Position numbers and translations under genes: made by a program | Assembly: GCF_018736085.1 (NCBI RefSeq) | Contig: NZ_CP076134.1 | Coordinates: 1,002,501 to 1,066,500 of the forward strand | DNA from: Bradyrhizobium sediminis | Lineage (GTDB): Bacteria > Pseudomonadota > Alphaproteobacteria > Rhizobiales > Xanthobacteraceae | Length of the DNA: 64,000 nt | Reading direction: 5' to 3' | Shown: one piece after another, positions 16,485 to 26,854 of the stretch | How positions within the stretch are numbered: position 1 is the stretch's first letter | Layout of the letters: every line of letters begins with the position of its first letter | The notes under the pieces: generated by a model | The model's input: only the letters and a program-made list of their open reading frames with translations | What the model was told of the DNA's origin: nothing | The model's database searches: none

Positions 16485-17918
16485 CTACGACAAAAATCGC
16501 AGCATCTTTTGCAGCCGCGCGATCTTGGCGCCGTAGGGCGGATAGAGATCGGCGAGGCGGTTGAACGGCGAGCGGTAGAACACCGGCTTCAGCTTGCTCA
16601 GATTATCAAAACCCCATTCGCCGTGATAGGCGCCGGTACCGGACGCGCCGACGCCGCCCATCGGCTGGTACATCTGCGCGAAGTGAAACAGGCAGTCGTT
16701 GACGGTGACGCCGCCGGACACGGTGCGGTCCAGCACCTCGTCGCGCGCCGCGTCGTCCTTGCCGAACCAGTACAGCGCCAGCGGCCGGTCGTGCTTGTTG
16801 ACATAGGTCACCGGTTCGCTCGCGTCCCTGTAGCCCATCACCGGCAGCAATGGCCCGAAGATTTCCTCCTGCATGATCGCCATCTCGGGCGTCGCGCCGA
16901 CCACGATGGTCGGCGGAAATTTCCGTTTTGATTTCCAGGCGGGGTCGTCGGGTTTTGCGCCTTGCATGATCCGTGCGCCCTTGGCGGCGGCGTCCGCCAC
17001 CAGGCCTTCGAGCCGCGCATAGTGCCGTTCGGAGACGATGGAGGTGTAGTCCTTGTTGTCAGGGTCGGTGCCGAACATCCGTTGCATATTCGCCTGCAGT
17101 CTGTCGGCGAAATCCTGCACGGAGGCCTCCTGCACCAGCACATAATCGGGCGCGATGCAGGTCTGGCCGGCATTGAGCAGCTTTGCGTAGGCGATGCGCT
17201 CGGCGGCCTCGGCGAGATCGGCGGAGCGGTCGATGATGACAGGCGACTTGCCGCCGAGTTCGAGCGTGACCGGCGTCAGATTGCGTCCCGCCGCCTCTGC
17301 CACGAGGCGGCCGACCCGGGTCGAGCCGGTGAAGATCAGGTGGTCGAACGGCAGCGAGGCGAACGCCTTGGAGATCTCGTCCTCGATGCCGGTGACGATG
17401 ATCTCGTCGGCGCTGAACCTGGCCGCGATCACTTCCCTGAGCAGCGCGGAAAATCGCGGCACCAGTTCGCTCGGCTTGATCATGACGCGGTTGCCGGCGG
17501 CGATCGCCCCGACCGCCGGCGCCAGCGTCAGCTGCAGCGGATAATTCCAGGGCGCGATGATGCCGACCACGCCGAGCGGCTGCGGCATCAGGCGGTTTTT
17601 GGCGGGAAAGAACTGCAGCGAGGTCGCCACCCGCTTCGGCGCCATCCAGTTCTTCAGGCTCTTGGCGGCGTGCTTGATCTCGCCCAGTAGCATCATGGTT
17701 TCGGCGATCGTGGTCTCGATCGTGCAGCGATGGCCGAAATCCGCCGAGATCGCCTGCTCGAAGCGGGCTTCATTGTCCGAAACCGCCGCGCGCAGCCGCG
17801 CCAGCCGGTCCAGCCGCTCGGCGAGGCCAGGCGCCGGCGCCGTCCGGGTCAGTTCGAACAGGCGGTGAAAGGCGTCCTCCAGGGCGTTTTGCCCAGGGCT
17901 TTTCAGTGACTGGTCCAT
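16485..17918 (-). CDS. coniferyl-aldehyde dehydrogenase-type NAD(P) aldehyde dehydrogenase
   Basis: The 477-residue ALDH has PWNYP (123-127), the glutamate motif LELGGKSP with E220, and catalytic C254 in GQTCIAPDYV. The IAPDYV context and the C-terminal YPPYGAK are typical of the class 3-like, coniferyl-aldehyde dehydrogenase branch, which oxidises hydrophobic or aromatic aldehydes. ATG 17918 has GAAGGAAA upstream. It is the first gene of a possible two-gene unit with the GMC oxidoreductase, interrupted by a hairpin repeat. Confidence 0.87.
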   Translation of the reverse strand: MDQSLKSPGQNALEDAFHRLFELTRTAPAPGLAERLDRLARLRAAVSDNEARFEQAISADFGHRCTIETTIAETMMLLGEIKHAAKSLKNWMAPKRVATSLQFFPAKNRLMPQPLGVVGIIAPWNYPLQLTLAPAVGAIAAGNRVMIKPSELVPRFSALLREVIAARFSADEIIVTGIEDEISKAFASLPFDHLIFTGSTRVGRLVAEAAGRNLTPVTLELGGKSPVIIDRSADLAEAAERIAYAKLLNAGQTCIAPDYVLVQEASVQDFADRLQANMQRMFGTDPDNKDYTSIVSERHYARLEGLVADAAAKGARIMQGAKPDDPAWKSKRKFPPTIVVGATPEMAIMQEEIFGPLLPVMGYRDASEPVTYVNKHDRPLALYWFGKDDAARDEVLDRTVSGGVTVNDCLFHFAQMYQPMGGVGASGTGAYHGEWGFDNLSKLKPVFYRSPFNRLADLYPPYGAKIARLQKMLRFLS

Positions 17919-18215
17919 GGCGTTTCCTTCGGGTTCCCCGGCCGGAAGCTGGGCTTTTGCGATGTTTCTGGCAAGAGCGGCCTGCGCGGCCTGATTTGGC
18001 GCAACAAATGCGCGGTTCGGCCGTCATAAAAAGCTCAAAAGATCGCCCTCGGCCCTTTCCAAAGCGGGTTCGCATTGGTACATACCGCTCGCACCCGATG
18101 GCGTCAGCCAAGGGAAGCCTTCTCAGGAAGCCTCCGGACCAGATCAATCGGCGCCCCCGGGCGTTGGGCCAGATTCGCTTCGGTATCGTTTTCCTGAAGG
18201 CGCGCAACGGTTTAT

Positions 18216-18292
<77 letters not shown>

Positions 18293-18297
18293 AGATC

Positions 18298-18334
18298 AAT
18301 CCTTCCAAGCCATAGGCTTGGAAGGATTTTTTTT
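18298..18334 (+). terminator. intrinsic terminator of the initiator tRNA
   Basis: A perfect 14-bp stem (AATCCTTCCAAGCC with its complement) with a 3-base loop ATA is followed by eight T. It starts six bases after the CCA end and is the strongest hairpin-plus-T signal in the window. Confidence 0.92.
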
Positions 18335-18413
18335 GTTATGTGCTGGCTGTAGCGAATTGCGGCCGTGTCGGCGGCATCGCTTATTCGGTGCCGAGACCTG
18401 GTGAGAGCCGTCC

Positions 18414-19730
18414 ATGTACCCAGATCCGAACTCCCATTCCCAACACCTCTACTCCCGCGCCCTCGCCAGCCTGCCCGGCGGCAACACGCGCACCACCGTG
18501 TTCATGAAGCCCTATCCGATCTACGCCGCGCGCGGCGAGGGTTGCCGGGTGATCGATGTCGACGGCAACGCCTATATCGACTGCATCAATAATTTCACCT
18601 CGCTGATCCATGGCCACGCGCACCCCGTGCTGGTGGCGGCGGCGACCAGGCAGCTTGCGCTCGGGTCGGCGTTCGGGCTGTCGACGGAGTCCGAGATCGA
18701 TCTCGCGGAATTGCTGGTATCGCGATTGCCCGGCGTCGAGCAGGTGCGCTTCACCAATTCCGGCACCGAGGCGGTGATGATGGCGCTGAAGGCCGCGCGC
18801 GCCTTCACCGGCCGGCCGAAGATCGCCAAGTGCGAGGGCGCCTATCACGGCTCCTATGATTACGCCGAAGTCAGCCTCGATCCGACGCCGGAGGCCTGGG
18901 GCCGCAATGCGCCGGTTTCGGTGGCGTATGCGAAGGGCACGCCGGACAATGTGCTGGCCGATGTCATCACCATCCCCTTCAACGACGCCGAGGCAGCGGT
19001 TAGCCTGATCCGCGAGCACGGTGCGGAGCTGGCTTGCGTGCTCGTCGATCCCATGCCGAACCGCGCCGGGCTGGCGCCGGCCGACAAGGCCTATCTCGCG
19101 GCGCTGCGCGCGGTCACATCGGAGGTCGGCGCGCTGTTGATTTTCGACGAGGTCATCACCTTCCGCTTAGGCTATCGCGGCGCGCAGGGGCTGTGGGAGA
19201 TCGACCCCGACCTGACCACGCTCGGCAAGATCATGGGCGGCGGCTTTCCGGTCGGCGCCGTCGGGGGAAAGCGGGAGTTCATGGCGGTGTTCGATCCCAC
19301 CTCCGGCAAGCCGGCGCTGCCGCATGGCGGGACGTTTTCGGCCAATCCGGTGACGATGCGCGCCGGTCTCGCGGCGATGGAATTGCTCGATGAAGCCGCC
19401 TTCGCGCGGCTCGATGCGATCGGGGAGGCGGTGCGCGGCGGCATCGACGACGCCTTCCGCCGCCATGGCGTGCCCGGCCGCACCGTCGGGCTCGGCTCGC
19501 TGTTGAAAATCCATTTCGCCGATCGTCCGATCCGCGACTACCGGTCGGCCTATCTCAGCGAACAGGAAGCGCAGCGTCAGGCGATCTTCAACCGCGGCCT
19601 GCTCAATCGCGGCGTGCTGGCGGCGGGCTATGGATTGATGGCATTGTCGACGCCGATGCTGGATGAGGATATCGACACCATCGTCACCGCGGCCTCGGAA
19701 TCCCTCGCCGAGGTGGCGGCCTCGGCCTGA
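18414..19730 (+). CDS. class III aminotransferase (glutamate-1-semialdehyde aminotransferase-like)
   Basis: The 438-residue PLP enzyme has the phosphate-binding NSGTEAVMMALKAARAFTG block, FDEVITFR with the pyridine-contacting aspartate, and the Schiff-base lysine K272 in TLGKIMGGGFPVGA. It resembles HemL-type mutases but lacks any haem-biosynthetic neighbour. It leads straight into hyuB (44-bp gap) and hyuA, so I infer a catabolic transaminase or mutase acting on a product of the hydantoinase-type pair. ATG 18414 has GAGAG upstream. Confidence 0.85.
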   Translation: MYPDPNSHSQHLYSRALASLPGGNTRTTVFMKPYPIYAARGEGCRVIDVDGNAYIDCINNFTSLIHGHAHPVLVAAATRQLALGSAFGLSTESEIDLAELLVSRLPGVEQVRFTNSGTEAVMMALKAARAFTGRPKIAKCEGAYHGSYDYAEVSLDPTPEAWGRNAPVSVAYAKGTPDNVLADVITIPFNDAEAAVSLIREHGAELACVLVDPMPNRAGLAPADKAYLAALRAVTSEVGALLIFDEVITFRLGYRGAQGLWEIDPDLTTLGKIMGGGFPVGAVGGKREFMAVFDPTSGKPALPHGGTFSANPVTMRAGLAAMELLDEAAFARLDAIGEAVRGGIDDAFRRHGVPGRTVGLGSLLKIHFADRPIRDYRSAYLSEQEAQRQAIFNRGLLNRGVLAAGYGLMALSTPMLDEDIDTIVTAASESLAEVAASA

Positions 19731-19774
19731 CCAGGCCACTTGATCGTTCCGCCATTTTTTGCCAGCAACAGTCC

Positions 19775-21439
19775 ATGTCCAGCAAGATCGACCCCATCAC
19801 GCGATCCGTCGTCCAGCACCGCCTGAGCTCGATCGTGAAGGAAATGGGCGAAGCCATGCTTCGCACCTCCTATTCGCAGATCCTCAATTCCAGCCGCGAT
19901 TTTTCGCTGGCGATCTGCGACACGCGCGGCCGCCTGATCGCGCAGGCCGATCACATCCCGGTGCATGTCGGCGCGCTGCCCTGGGCGACGCTTGCCGTCG
20001 AGCAGCGCTTCAAGGACGTCAAGCCGGGCGACGTCATCCTGCTCAACGATCCCTATCATGGCGGCAGCCATCTGCCTGACCTCACCGCCTTCGTGCCGAT
20101 CTTCGACGGCGAGCGGCGTCTGCTCTGGACCATCGTCCGCGCCCACCAGAGCGACATCGGCGGCGCCACCCATGGCGGCTATAATCCCGGCGCCACCGAG
20201 ATCTATCAGGAGGGCATCCGCGTCCCGCCGATCAAGCTGTACGAGGCCGGAAAGCTGCGCGACGACCTGCTCGACCTGCTGGCGCTCAACATCCGCAACC
20301 CCCGCGAATTCCGCGGCGACCTCGCGGCGATGGTCGGCGCGGCGCATCTCGGCGAACGGCGGCTGTCGCGGCTGTTTGCCGAGTTCGGCGCCCCGGTCGT
20401 GGAAGCCGCGGTGGAAACCATCCTGGATGCCGCCGAGGCGCAGACCCGCGCCGTGATCTCGACCTGGAAGGACGGCGTGTTCTACGGCGAGGCCTTTCTC
20501 GACGACGACGGCCATGGCCGCAGCGACATCCGGATCGCCGCCAAGGTCATCAAAAAGGGCAGCGACATCGAGATCGATCTTTCTGATTCCGATCCGCAGA
20601 CGACCAGTTTCGTCAATTCCTCGCATGCCAACATGCAGGCGGCGGTGGTGATGGCCTTTGCCTATCTGATCGACGCCGATACTCCGAAGAATGCCGGCGC
20701 GCTGCGCCCGCTCAAGGTGGTTGCAAAACAGGGCACCATCGTCTGGGCCGATCCGGGCCGGCCGGTGACGCTGTGCACCAGCCATCCCTCCAATGAGATC
20801 GTCGAGGCCATCGTCAAGGCGATGTCGGCGTCCTGTCCGGACCGCGCCATGGCCGGCTGGAGCCGCCGCTTCCGGATCGCGATCCAGGGCGAGGATCCGC
20901 GCTCGGGGCGCAATTTCATCTGGCACATGTTTCAGGCCCGCCCCGGCGGCGGCGCCTCGTCCGGCGGCGACGGCTGGTCGTCGATCGGCGAATGGCACAC
21001 CGTGGGCGGCATCAAGTTCGGCAGCATCGAAGTCGCCGAGGTGCGGTTTCCGCTGTACTTCCGCCATCACGAGTTCCGCGAAAACTCCGGCGGCGACGGC
21101 CAATTTCGCGGCGGCCTTGGCGTCGCGCTCGATCTGGTGCTGGAAACCGCAAAGCCGGCGCGGGCCAACACCGCCGGCGACGGCGTGCGCTACGGTCCCT
21201 GCGGGATGCTCGGCGGCAAGGACGGCGTTCCCCACGATTACCGGCTGATCTCCGAAGGCCGCACCCCGCGCGTGCTGCGCACCAAGGAAGTCGGCATCGA
21301 GATCCGTCCCGGCGACTGCCTCGAAATACGATCGTCCGGCGGCGGCGGCTGGGGACCGCCGGCCGAGCGCTCGCCCGATGCCCGTGCGCGCGACCGCGAA
21401 CAGGGACTTGTGGCCGCCGACGTGAAGCAGGGCGCCTGA
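19775..21439 (+). CDS. hyuB: hydantoinase B / oxoprolinase family protein
   Basis: The 554-residue protein has typical segments near the N terminus (MLRTSYSQILNSSRDFSLAI; GDVILLNDPYHGGSHLPD; QSDIGGATHGGYNPGATEIY) and a glycine-rich C terminus (SGGGGWGPP). HyuB subunits pair with HyuA to hydrolyse cyclic amides such as N-methylhydantoin or 5-oxoproline with ATP, or form acetone-carboxylase-like complexes. It ends 2 bp before hyuA, so the two are translated together. The substrate is not deducible. Confidence 0.9.
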   Translation: MSSKIDPITRSVVQHRLSSIVKEMGEAMLRTSYSQILNSSRDFSLAICDTRGRLIAQADHIPVHVGALPWATLAVEQRFKDVKPGDVILLNDPYHGGSHLPDLTAFVPIFDGERRLLWTIVRAHQSDIGGATHGGYNPGATEIYQEGIRVPPIKLYEAGKLRDDLLDLLALNIRNPREFRGDLAAMVGAAHLGERRLSRLFAEFGAPVVEAAVETILDAAEAQTRAVISTWKDGVFYGEAFLDDDGHGRSDIRIAAKVIKKGSDIEIDLSDSDPQTTSFVNSSHANMQAAVVMAFAYLIDADTPKNAGALRPLKVVAKQGTIVWADPGRPVTLCTSHPSNEIVEAIVKAMSASCPDRAMAGWSRRFRIAIQGEDPRSGRNFIWHMFQARPGGGASSGGDGWSSIGEWHTVGGIKFGSIEVAEVRFPLYFRHHEFRENSGGDGQFRGGLGVALDLVLETAKPARANTAGDGVRYGPCGMLGGKDGVPHDYRLISEGRTPRVLRTKEVGIEIRPGDCLEIRSSGGGGWGPPAERSPDARARDREQGLVAADVKQGA

Positions 21440-21441
21440 CC

Positions 21442-23484
21442 ATGTTCACCATCGGAATTGACGTCGGCGGCACCTACACGGATCTGGTCGCCATCGACGA
21501 GAACGGCAAAACCATCTTCGCGAAATCGCCGTCGACGCCGGCGGACCAGTCGGTCGGCGTCATGGCGGGGCTGGAGGAGCTGGCGCGGCGATTGAAACTG
21601 ACGCGCGCGGCAATGCTTGGGCAAACCGACCGGATCGTGCACGGCACCACGGTTGCGACCAACGCGCTGCTCGAGCGCAAGGGCGCCAGGGTGGCGCTGC
21701 TCACGACCGAGGGCCATCGCGACGTGATCGAGATGCGCGAGGGCCTCAAGGGCGACCGCTACGATCTGCGTTCGCCGCCGCCGCAGCCGCTGGTGCCGCG
21801 CGAACGGCGGTTCGGCGTGAAGGAGCGGCTCAAGGCCAACGGCGAGGTCGCGATACCCCTAAGCGATCGCTCGCTCGATGAGGCCATCGCCGCCATCCGC
21901 CGCTCCGGCGCCACTTCGGTCGCGGTCTGCTTCCTGCACTCCTATCTCAACCCGGTGCACGAACTCGCCGCCGTCGAGCGGCTGGCGCGCGAACTGCCCG
22001 ACGTCAGCATTTCCCGCTCCAGCGACGTGCTGCCGCAGATCAAGGAATATGAGCGCGTCTCCACCACGATCGTGAACGCCTATGTCCGGCCGCTGGTGCG
22101 GCACTATCTGGCCAATCTGGAGCAGCGCCTTCACGAAGCCGGCTTCGAGGGCTCGCTCTTCATCATCTTGTCGCATGGCGGGATGGCGCCGGTGGAGGAA
22201 GCCTCGCGCCTGGCCGCCGGCACCGTGCTGTCGGGTCCCGCCGGCGGCATTTCCGGCGCCAGGCGCTGCGCCGACCTGCTCGGCATTCCCGATCTGGTGC
22301 CGTTCGACATGGGCGGCACCTCAACCGACATCTCGCTGGTTTCGGAAGGCCGCGCCTCGCTGTCCGCCGACGGATCGCTCGCCGGCGAACGCATTGCGCT
22401 ACGCAGCCTCGACATCGCCAGCATAGCCGCCGGCGGCGGATCGATCGCGTCGGTCGATGCCGGCGGCACCTTGCGCGTCGGCCCGGAAAGCGCGGGCTCG
22501 GTGCCGGGACCGGCCTGCTACGGCAATGGCGGCGAAGCTGCCACCGTCACCGACGCCAATGTCGTGCTCGGCTACCTCGATGCCGCGGCTTTCATGGGCG
22601 GCAAGCGCCCGCTGGACGCTGCGGCAGCCGAAGCCGCCGTCGACCGGGTTGCGGCGTCGCTGGGGCTGTCGCGGTATGAGGCCGCCGCCGGCATCTTCAG
22701 GATGATCAACCTGAAGATGGCCGACGGCATCCGGCTGATGACCCTGCGCCGCGGCGTCGATCCCCGGAAATTCGCGCTATTGAGTTTCGGCGGCGCGGCG
22801 GGCCTGCATGCCGCCGAGGTCGCCCGCGAACTCGATATCAAGCGCATCATCGTGCCGATCGCCGCCTCGGTGCTGTCGGCCTGGGGCATGCTGACCAGCG
22901 ACCTGCGCTACGAAGTGAGCCGGACCCATTACGGCGCCGGCGCGCGGATCGCGGCGGACGAGGCGCGCAAGCTATTTGGCGATCTGGAACGTGAGGCCAC
23001 CGGCCGGCTGCGCGCCTGGTTCGGCGGGCCGATGACGACGGAGCGCTCGGCGGAGATGCGCTACGGCGAGCAGATCTTCGAGATCGATGTTCCGCTCGAC
23101 GGTCTCGACTGGAACGCGGCCTCGGTGGTCGATCAAATCGAGGATCGCTTTCATCGCCGCCACGAGGAACTCTACACCTATGCCTCGCGCGACCAGGAAG
23201 TGGTGTTCGTCAATGCGCGGGTCGCTGCGATCGGCGAAGTGTCGCAGCGCGGCCAGGATGTGAAACCGGCACCGTCAGCCGCCCCTTGCGCGCCGCGAGC
23301 CACCCGGCAGGCCTGGTTCGGCCAGTGGCGCGAGGTCCCGGTCCATGCGCTCGACGATCTGCGGCCGGGCCACGCGCTGGCGGGCCCCGCGATCATCGAG
23401 GCCGAGACCACCACGGTCGTCATCAATGAAGGCGACAAGGTCAGCGTGAATGCGCTGGGATGGCTGGATATTGAGCTGCGTTGA
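21442..23484 (+). CDS. hyuA: hydantoinase A / oxoprolinase family protein
   Basis: The 680-residue ATP-binding subunit has the actin-like phosphate loop IGIDVGGTYTDLVAID at its very start, GTTVATNALLERKGA, and the second nucleotide motif PFDMGGTSTDISLV, then SFGGAAGLHAAEVA. ATG 21442 fixes the start; the frame stays open upstream inside hyuB but is not coding there. It forms the ATP-dependent cyclic-amidase complex with the preceding hyuB. The family subdivides by substrate (oxoproline, hydantoins, acetone, acetophenone); absence of a third carboxylase subunit argues against acetone carboxylase. Confidence 0.9.
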   Translation: MFTIGIDVGGTYTDLVAIDENGKTIFAKSPSTPADQSVGVMAGLEELARRLKLTRAAMLGQTDRIVHGTTVATNALLERKGARVALLTTEGHRDVIEMREGLKGDRYDLRSPPPQPLVPRERRFGVKERLKANGEVAIPLSDRSLDEAIAAIRRSGATSVAVCFLHSYLNPVHELAAVERLARELPDVSISRSSDVLPQIKEYERVSTTIVNAYVRPLVRHYLANLEQRLHEAGFEGSLFIILSHGGMAPVEEASRLAAGTVLSGPAGGISGARRCADLLGIPDLVPFDMGGTSTDISLVSEGRASLSADGSLAGERIALRSLDIASIAAGGGSIASVDAGGTLRVGPESAGSVPGPACYGNGGEAATVTDANVVLGYLDAAAFMGGKRPLDAAAAEAAVDRVAASLGLSRYEAAAGIFRMINLKMADGIRLMTLRRGVDPRKFALLSFGGAAGLHAAEVARELDIKRIIVPIAASVLSAWGMLTSDLRYEVSRTHYGAGARIAADEARKLFGDLEREATGRLRAWFGGPMTTERSAEMRYGEQIFEIDVPLDGLDWNAASVVDQIEDRFHRRHEELYTYASRDQEVVFVNARVAAIGEVSQRGQDVKPAPSAAPCAPRATRQAWFGQWREVPVHALDDLRPGHALAGPAIIEAETTTVVINEGDKVSVNALGWLDIELR

Positions 23485-23498
23485 CACGACGGGACCAC

Positions 23499-23574
23499 TT
23501 CCCCCTCTCCCGCTTGCGGGGGAGGGCAGGGGTGGGGGTGCCTCCGCGCATTCGGCCTCGCGGATAGTCCCCCT
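23499..23574. repeat. dispersed repeat, family D-like copy 2
   Basis: It opens with the hairpin CCCTCTCCCGC / GCGGGGGAGGG and is followed by GC-rich sequence ending in GATAGTCCCCCTCA, which echoes the 14569-14720 element. It lies between the convergent hyuA and enolase-superfamily genes. Confidence 0.55.
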
Positions 23575-23592
23575 CACCGAAGTGATGGCCCG

Positions 23593-24807
23593 CTACGTCT
23601 TCCTCCCATAATTCAACAACCCGCCCAGCCCCTTCGGCGGATGGGCGCGCAGCGCTTCCTCGTTCGGTTCGGTGCCCCAGCCGGGCCGGTCGGGGATCAC
23701 GAGATGGCCGTCGACGATCTCGGGCACGTGGGTGAACAGCTCGTCGTCCCAGGCCAGCCGGTCGATGTCGATTTCCATGATCCGCAAATTCGGCACCGCC
23801 GCGCAGAAATGCGCGTTCATCATGCTGCAGAGATGGCCGTAGAAATTATGCGGCGCGACGTTGACCTCATGGGCTTCGGCGGACGCCGCGATCTTCATCG
23901 ACTGCCAGACCCCGTTCCACGGCGTGTCGATGATCGCCACATCCATCGCCTGCTCGCGGAAATAGGGCAGGAACTCGCGCAGGCCCAATAGCGTCTCGCA
24001 CGACGAGATCGGGTGCGGGCTCTGCCGCCTGATGTAGCCGAGCGCTTCCGCGTTGAAGCTGTCGATCTCGACCCAGAACATGTCGAGATCGGCGATCATG
24101 CGCAGGATCTTCAGATAGCCTTCGGTCTTGGCGTTGAAGTTGAGGTCGAGCAGGATATCGACATCCGGCCCGGCGCCGTCGCGAATGGCTTCGAGGTGCA
24201 TGCGCAGGTCGCGCAACACCTTGCGGTCGACGTTGATCTCCGGCTCGAACGGCGAGCCAAAACCGGGCCGCCAGCCCTGCGGCTTGCCGTCGGTGTAGGT
24301 AAAGATGTTGGTCTTCAGCGCGGTGAATTTCTTTTCCCGGACCTCGCGGCCGATCGCCTTGACGCCGTCGAGGCTGGTGATGGCGGGCGTGTACCAGGAC
24401 GGATGGTTGATGCGCCAGGTGGCGCAATGCGACCAGTAGACCCGGACGCGGTCGCGGATCTTGCCGCCGAGCAGTTCGTAACAGGGCACGCCCAGCAGCT
24501 TGCCCTTGGCGTCGAGCAGTGCGTTCTCGATCGCGCCTAGCGCCAGCGCCACCACGCCGCCGGTGGCCGGGCGGGTCGCCGCGGTAAGTTCTGCAAAGAT
24601 CCGTTCATGGGCGAAGACGTTCTGCCCGACCACGCGGCCCGACAGGCGCTGGATCGCGGCGCCGACGCCGGGCGCGCCGAAACCCTCGTCATATTCGCTC
24701 CAGCCGACGACGCCGTCCTCGGTCGACAGCTTGACGAAATGGTAATTCCGCCAGCCCGCGTCGCAGGCGAGGATTTCGACGCTGGTTACTTTCGATATTT
24801 TCGTCAT
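23593..24807 (-). CDS. mandelate racemase / muconate-lactonizing enzyme family protein
   Basis: The 404-residue enolase-superfamily protein has an N-terminal capping domain (WSEYDEGFG; LGAIENALLDAKGKLLGVPCYELLGG) and a barrel with metal ligands in ILLDLNFNAK, FWVEIDSFN and SSCETLLG. The general base histidine could be in VNVAPHNFYGHL. It resembles sugar-acid dehydratases such as galactonate dehydratase-type enzymes. Orientation is convergent with hyuA, so a functional link to the hydantoinase operon is uncertain. ATG 24807 starts the conserved domain. Confidence 0.85.
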   Translation of the reverse strand: MTKISKVTSVEILACDAGWRNYHFVKLSTEDGVVGWSEYDEGFGAPGVGAAIQRLSGRVVGQNVFAHERIFAELTAATRPATGGVVALALGAIENALLDAKGKLLGVPCYELLGGKIRDRVRVYWSHCATWRINHPSWYTPAITSLDGVKAIGREVREKKFTALKTNIFTYTDGKPQGWRPGFGSPFEPEINVDRKVLRDLRMHLEAIRDGAGPDVDILLDLNFNAKTEGYLKILRMIADLDMFWVEIDSFNAEALGYIRRQSPHPISSCETLLGLREFLPYFREQAMDVAIIDTPWNGVWQSMKIAASAEAHEVNVAPHNFYGHLCSMMNAHFCAAVPNLRIMEIDIDRLAWDDELFTHVPEIVDGHLVIPDRPGWGTEPNEEALRAHPPKGLGGLLNYGRKT

Positions 24808-24964
24808 GGCGTTTCCTTATGTTTCTTGGTTCGGGACCGGATCGCGCCGTTCGCCGGTCCCTGTTTTCGTTTCTCACGGGGCCACAGAACTTGCTATCGA
24901 AGATGGTATCGCTATATCGGAATTTTCCGCAATCTGCCGCAAGCGCCATTAAGCGAGATCGATC

Positions 24965-26842
24965 ATGACTGCCACCGCGACCGACACCGCCGCCGTCTCC
25001 CAGCCGTTCCAGGCCGAGGTCGCCGAACTGCTGCATTTGATGGTGCATTCGGTCTATTCGGAAACCGATATCTTCCTGCGCGAGTTGATCTCGAACGCTT
25101 CCGATGCCTGCGACAAGCTGCGCTACGAGGCGATCGCGAATCCTGCGCTGATCGCGGACGGGGCGCCGCCCGAAATCCGCATCGTGCCGGACAAGAAGGC
25201 CGATACGCTCAGCGTGATCGATACCGGCATCGGCATGGACCGGCAGGAGCTGATCGACCATCTCGGCACCATCGCCCGCTCCGGCACCAAATCCTTCCTG
25301 GCGCGGCTGACCGAGGCCAAGGACGGCGCCGGCCTGATCGGCCAGTTCGGCGTCGGCTTCTATTCCGCCTTCATGGTCGCCGACCGCATTGTCGTCACCA
25401 GCCGCCGCGCCGGCGCCGACGAGGTCTGGACCTGGACCTCGTCGGGCGGGTCCGGTTTCGAAATCGCGCCGGGCAGCGAAGAGGATGCCAAGCGGATCGC
25501 GCGCGGTACCGAGATCGTGCTGCACCTCAAGCCCGACGCGAAGAAATACCTCGAGACGCACGAGATCGAGCGCATCGTCCGCGCCTATTCCGACAACATC
25601 CAGTTTCCGATTCAACTGGTGCCGGAAGAAGGCGAGCCGAGCCAGATCAATTCGGCGAGCGCGCTGTGGCAGCGGTCGAAGTCGGAATTGAAGCCGGAAG
25701 ACTACGCCACGGCCTACAAGCAGATCGCGCACGCCTTCGACGAGCCGGCGATGACGCTGCATTATCGCGCCGAGGGCCGCTATTCCTATGCGGTGCTGCT
25801 GTTCGCGCCCTCGACAAAGCCGTTCGACCTGTTCGAGCCGGAGCGCAAGGGCAGGGTGAAGCTCTATGTCCGCCGTGTCTTCATCACCGACGACGCCGAC
25901 CTGTTGCCGGCTTACTTGCGCTTCATCCGCGGCGTGGTCGACAGCGAGGACCTGCCGCTCAACCTTTCGCGCGAGATGCTGCAGAACAATCCGCAGCTGG
26001 CGCAGATCCGCAAGGCGGTGACCGGCCGCGTCGTCAGCGAGCTGGAGGCGCTCGGCGACAAGGAGCCGGAGAATTTCGCCAAAATCTGGGACGCCTTCGG
26101 CCCCGTCATCAAGGAAGGCATCTACGAGGATTTCGAGCGGCGCGAGAAGCTGCTGGCGCTGTCGCGCTTCACCACCACAGCAGGCGAGAACCGCTCGCTG
26201 AAGCAATATATCGCCGACCTCAAGCCCAACCAGACCGAGGTGTATTTCCTGGCCGGTGACAGCATCGAGCGGCTGAAGTCCAATCCCAAGCTGGAATCGG
26301 CCGCCGCCCGCGGCATCGAGGTGTTGCTGCTGACCGATCCGGTCGATGCGTTCTGGACCTCGGCAGCCCTCGATTTCGAAGGCAAGCCGCTGAAGTCGCT
26401 GAGTCAGGGCGATATCGATTTCGGCCTGGTCCCGCTGCTCGACGAGCACAAGGACGAGACCAAACCGGACGCCGACGAGGCTGCGATCATCGCCGTGATC
26501 AAGGCGACGCTCGGCGAGCGCGTTTCCGACGTGCGCGCCTCGCAGCGGCTGACCTCGAGCGCCTCCTGCCTGGTCGCCGGCAGCCACGGCCCGGACCGCG
26601 AACTCGAGCGCCTGCTGGCTCGGCAAAATCGCGGCGCCGGCGCGAAGCCGATCCTCGAGATCAATCTGCGGCATCCGCTGGTGGCGGCGATCTCCGCCGG
26701 CAACGCCGCCGCCGCCGACCTGTCGTTCCTGCTGCTGGAGCAGGCGCAGATCCTCGACGGCGAATTGCCGGAGGACCCGGCGGCCTTCGCCGGCCGGCTC
26801 AACCGGCTGGTGCTGCAGGGGGTGGCGAAGGGGAGCGGGTAG
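24965..26842 (+). CDS. htpG: molecular chaperone HtpG (Hsp90)
   Basis: The 625-residue protein has the GHKL ATPase domain ([53 protein letters not shown]), the middle domain ([29 protein letters not shown]) and a dimerisation end. It refolds or holds client proteins in the cytoplasm. The upstream gap carries a possible promoter, TTGCTA at 24891 and TATATC at 24913 with a 16-bp spacer; I see no convincing RpoH box. It is divergent from the enolase-superfamily gene. Confidence 0.97.
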   Translation: MTATATDTAAVSQPFQAEVAELLHLMVHSVYSETDIFLRELISNASDACDKLRYEAIANPALIADGAPPEIRIVPDKKADTLSVIDTGIGMDRQELIDHLGTIARSGTKSFLARLTEAKDGAGLIGQFGVGFYSAFMVADRIVVTSRRAGADEVWTWTSSGGSGFEIAPGSEEDAKRIARGTEIVLHLKPDAKKYLETHEIERIVRAYSDNIQFPIQLVPEEGEPSQINSASALWQRSKSELKPEDYATAYKQIAHAFDEPAMTLHYRAEGRYSYAVLLFAPSTKPFDLFEPERKGRVKLYVRRVFITDDADLLPAYLRFIRGVVDSEDLPLNLSREMLQNNPQLAQIRKAVTGRVVSELEALGDKEPENFAKIWDAFGPVIKEGIYEDFERREKLLALSRFTTTAGENRSLKQYIADLKPNQTEVYFLAGDSIERLKSNPKLESAAARGIEVLLLTDPVDAFWTSAALDFEGKPLKSLSQGDIDFGLVPLLDEHKDETKPDADEAAIIAVIKATLGERVSDVRASQRLTSSASCLVAGSHGPDRELERLLARQNRGAGAKPILEINLRHPLVAAISAGNAAAADLSFLLLEQAQILDGELPEDPAAFAGRLNRLVLQGVAKGSG

Positions 26843-26854
26843 GCGCGACGAACT

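Noticed and set aside
15195..16931. 578-codon open frame opposite the GMC and aldehyde dehydrogenase genes
   Set aside because: It spans two unrelated genes and an intergenic repeat on the opposite strand and has no recognisable fold.
20992..21441. N-terminal extension of hyuA into hyuB
   Set aside because: The extension is Arg-rich and out of phase with the real hyuB frame; the conserved phosphate-loop start is at 21442.
24891..24918. Heat-shock (RpoH) promoter or ROSE thermometer before htpG
   Set aside because: Only a weak housekeeping-type pair is visible; neither the RpoH box pattern nor a hairpin pairing with the ribosome site is convincing.
24689..26674. 661-codon open frame antisense to htpG
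   Set aside because: It is long only because the codon bias of a GC-rich gene keeps one antisense frame open; the product is Arg/Gly/Asp-rich with no domain, while htpG on the other strand matches along its full length.
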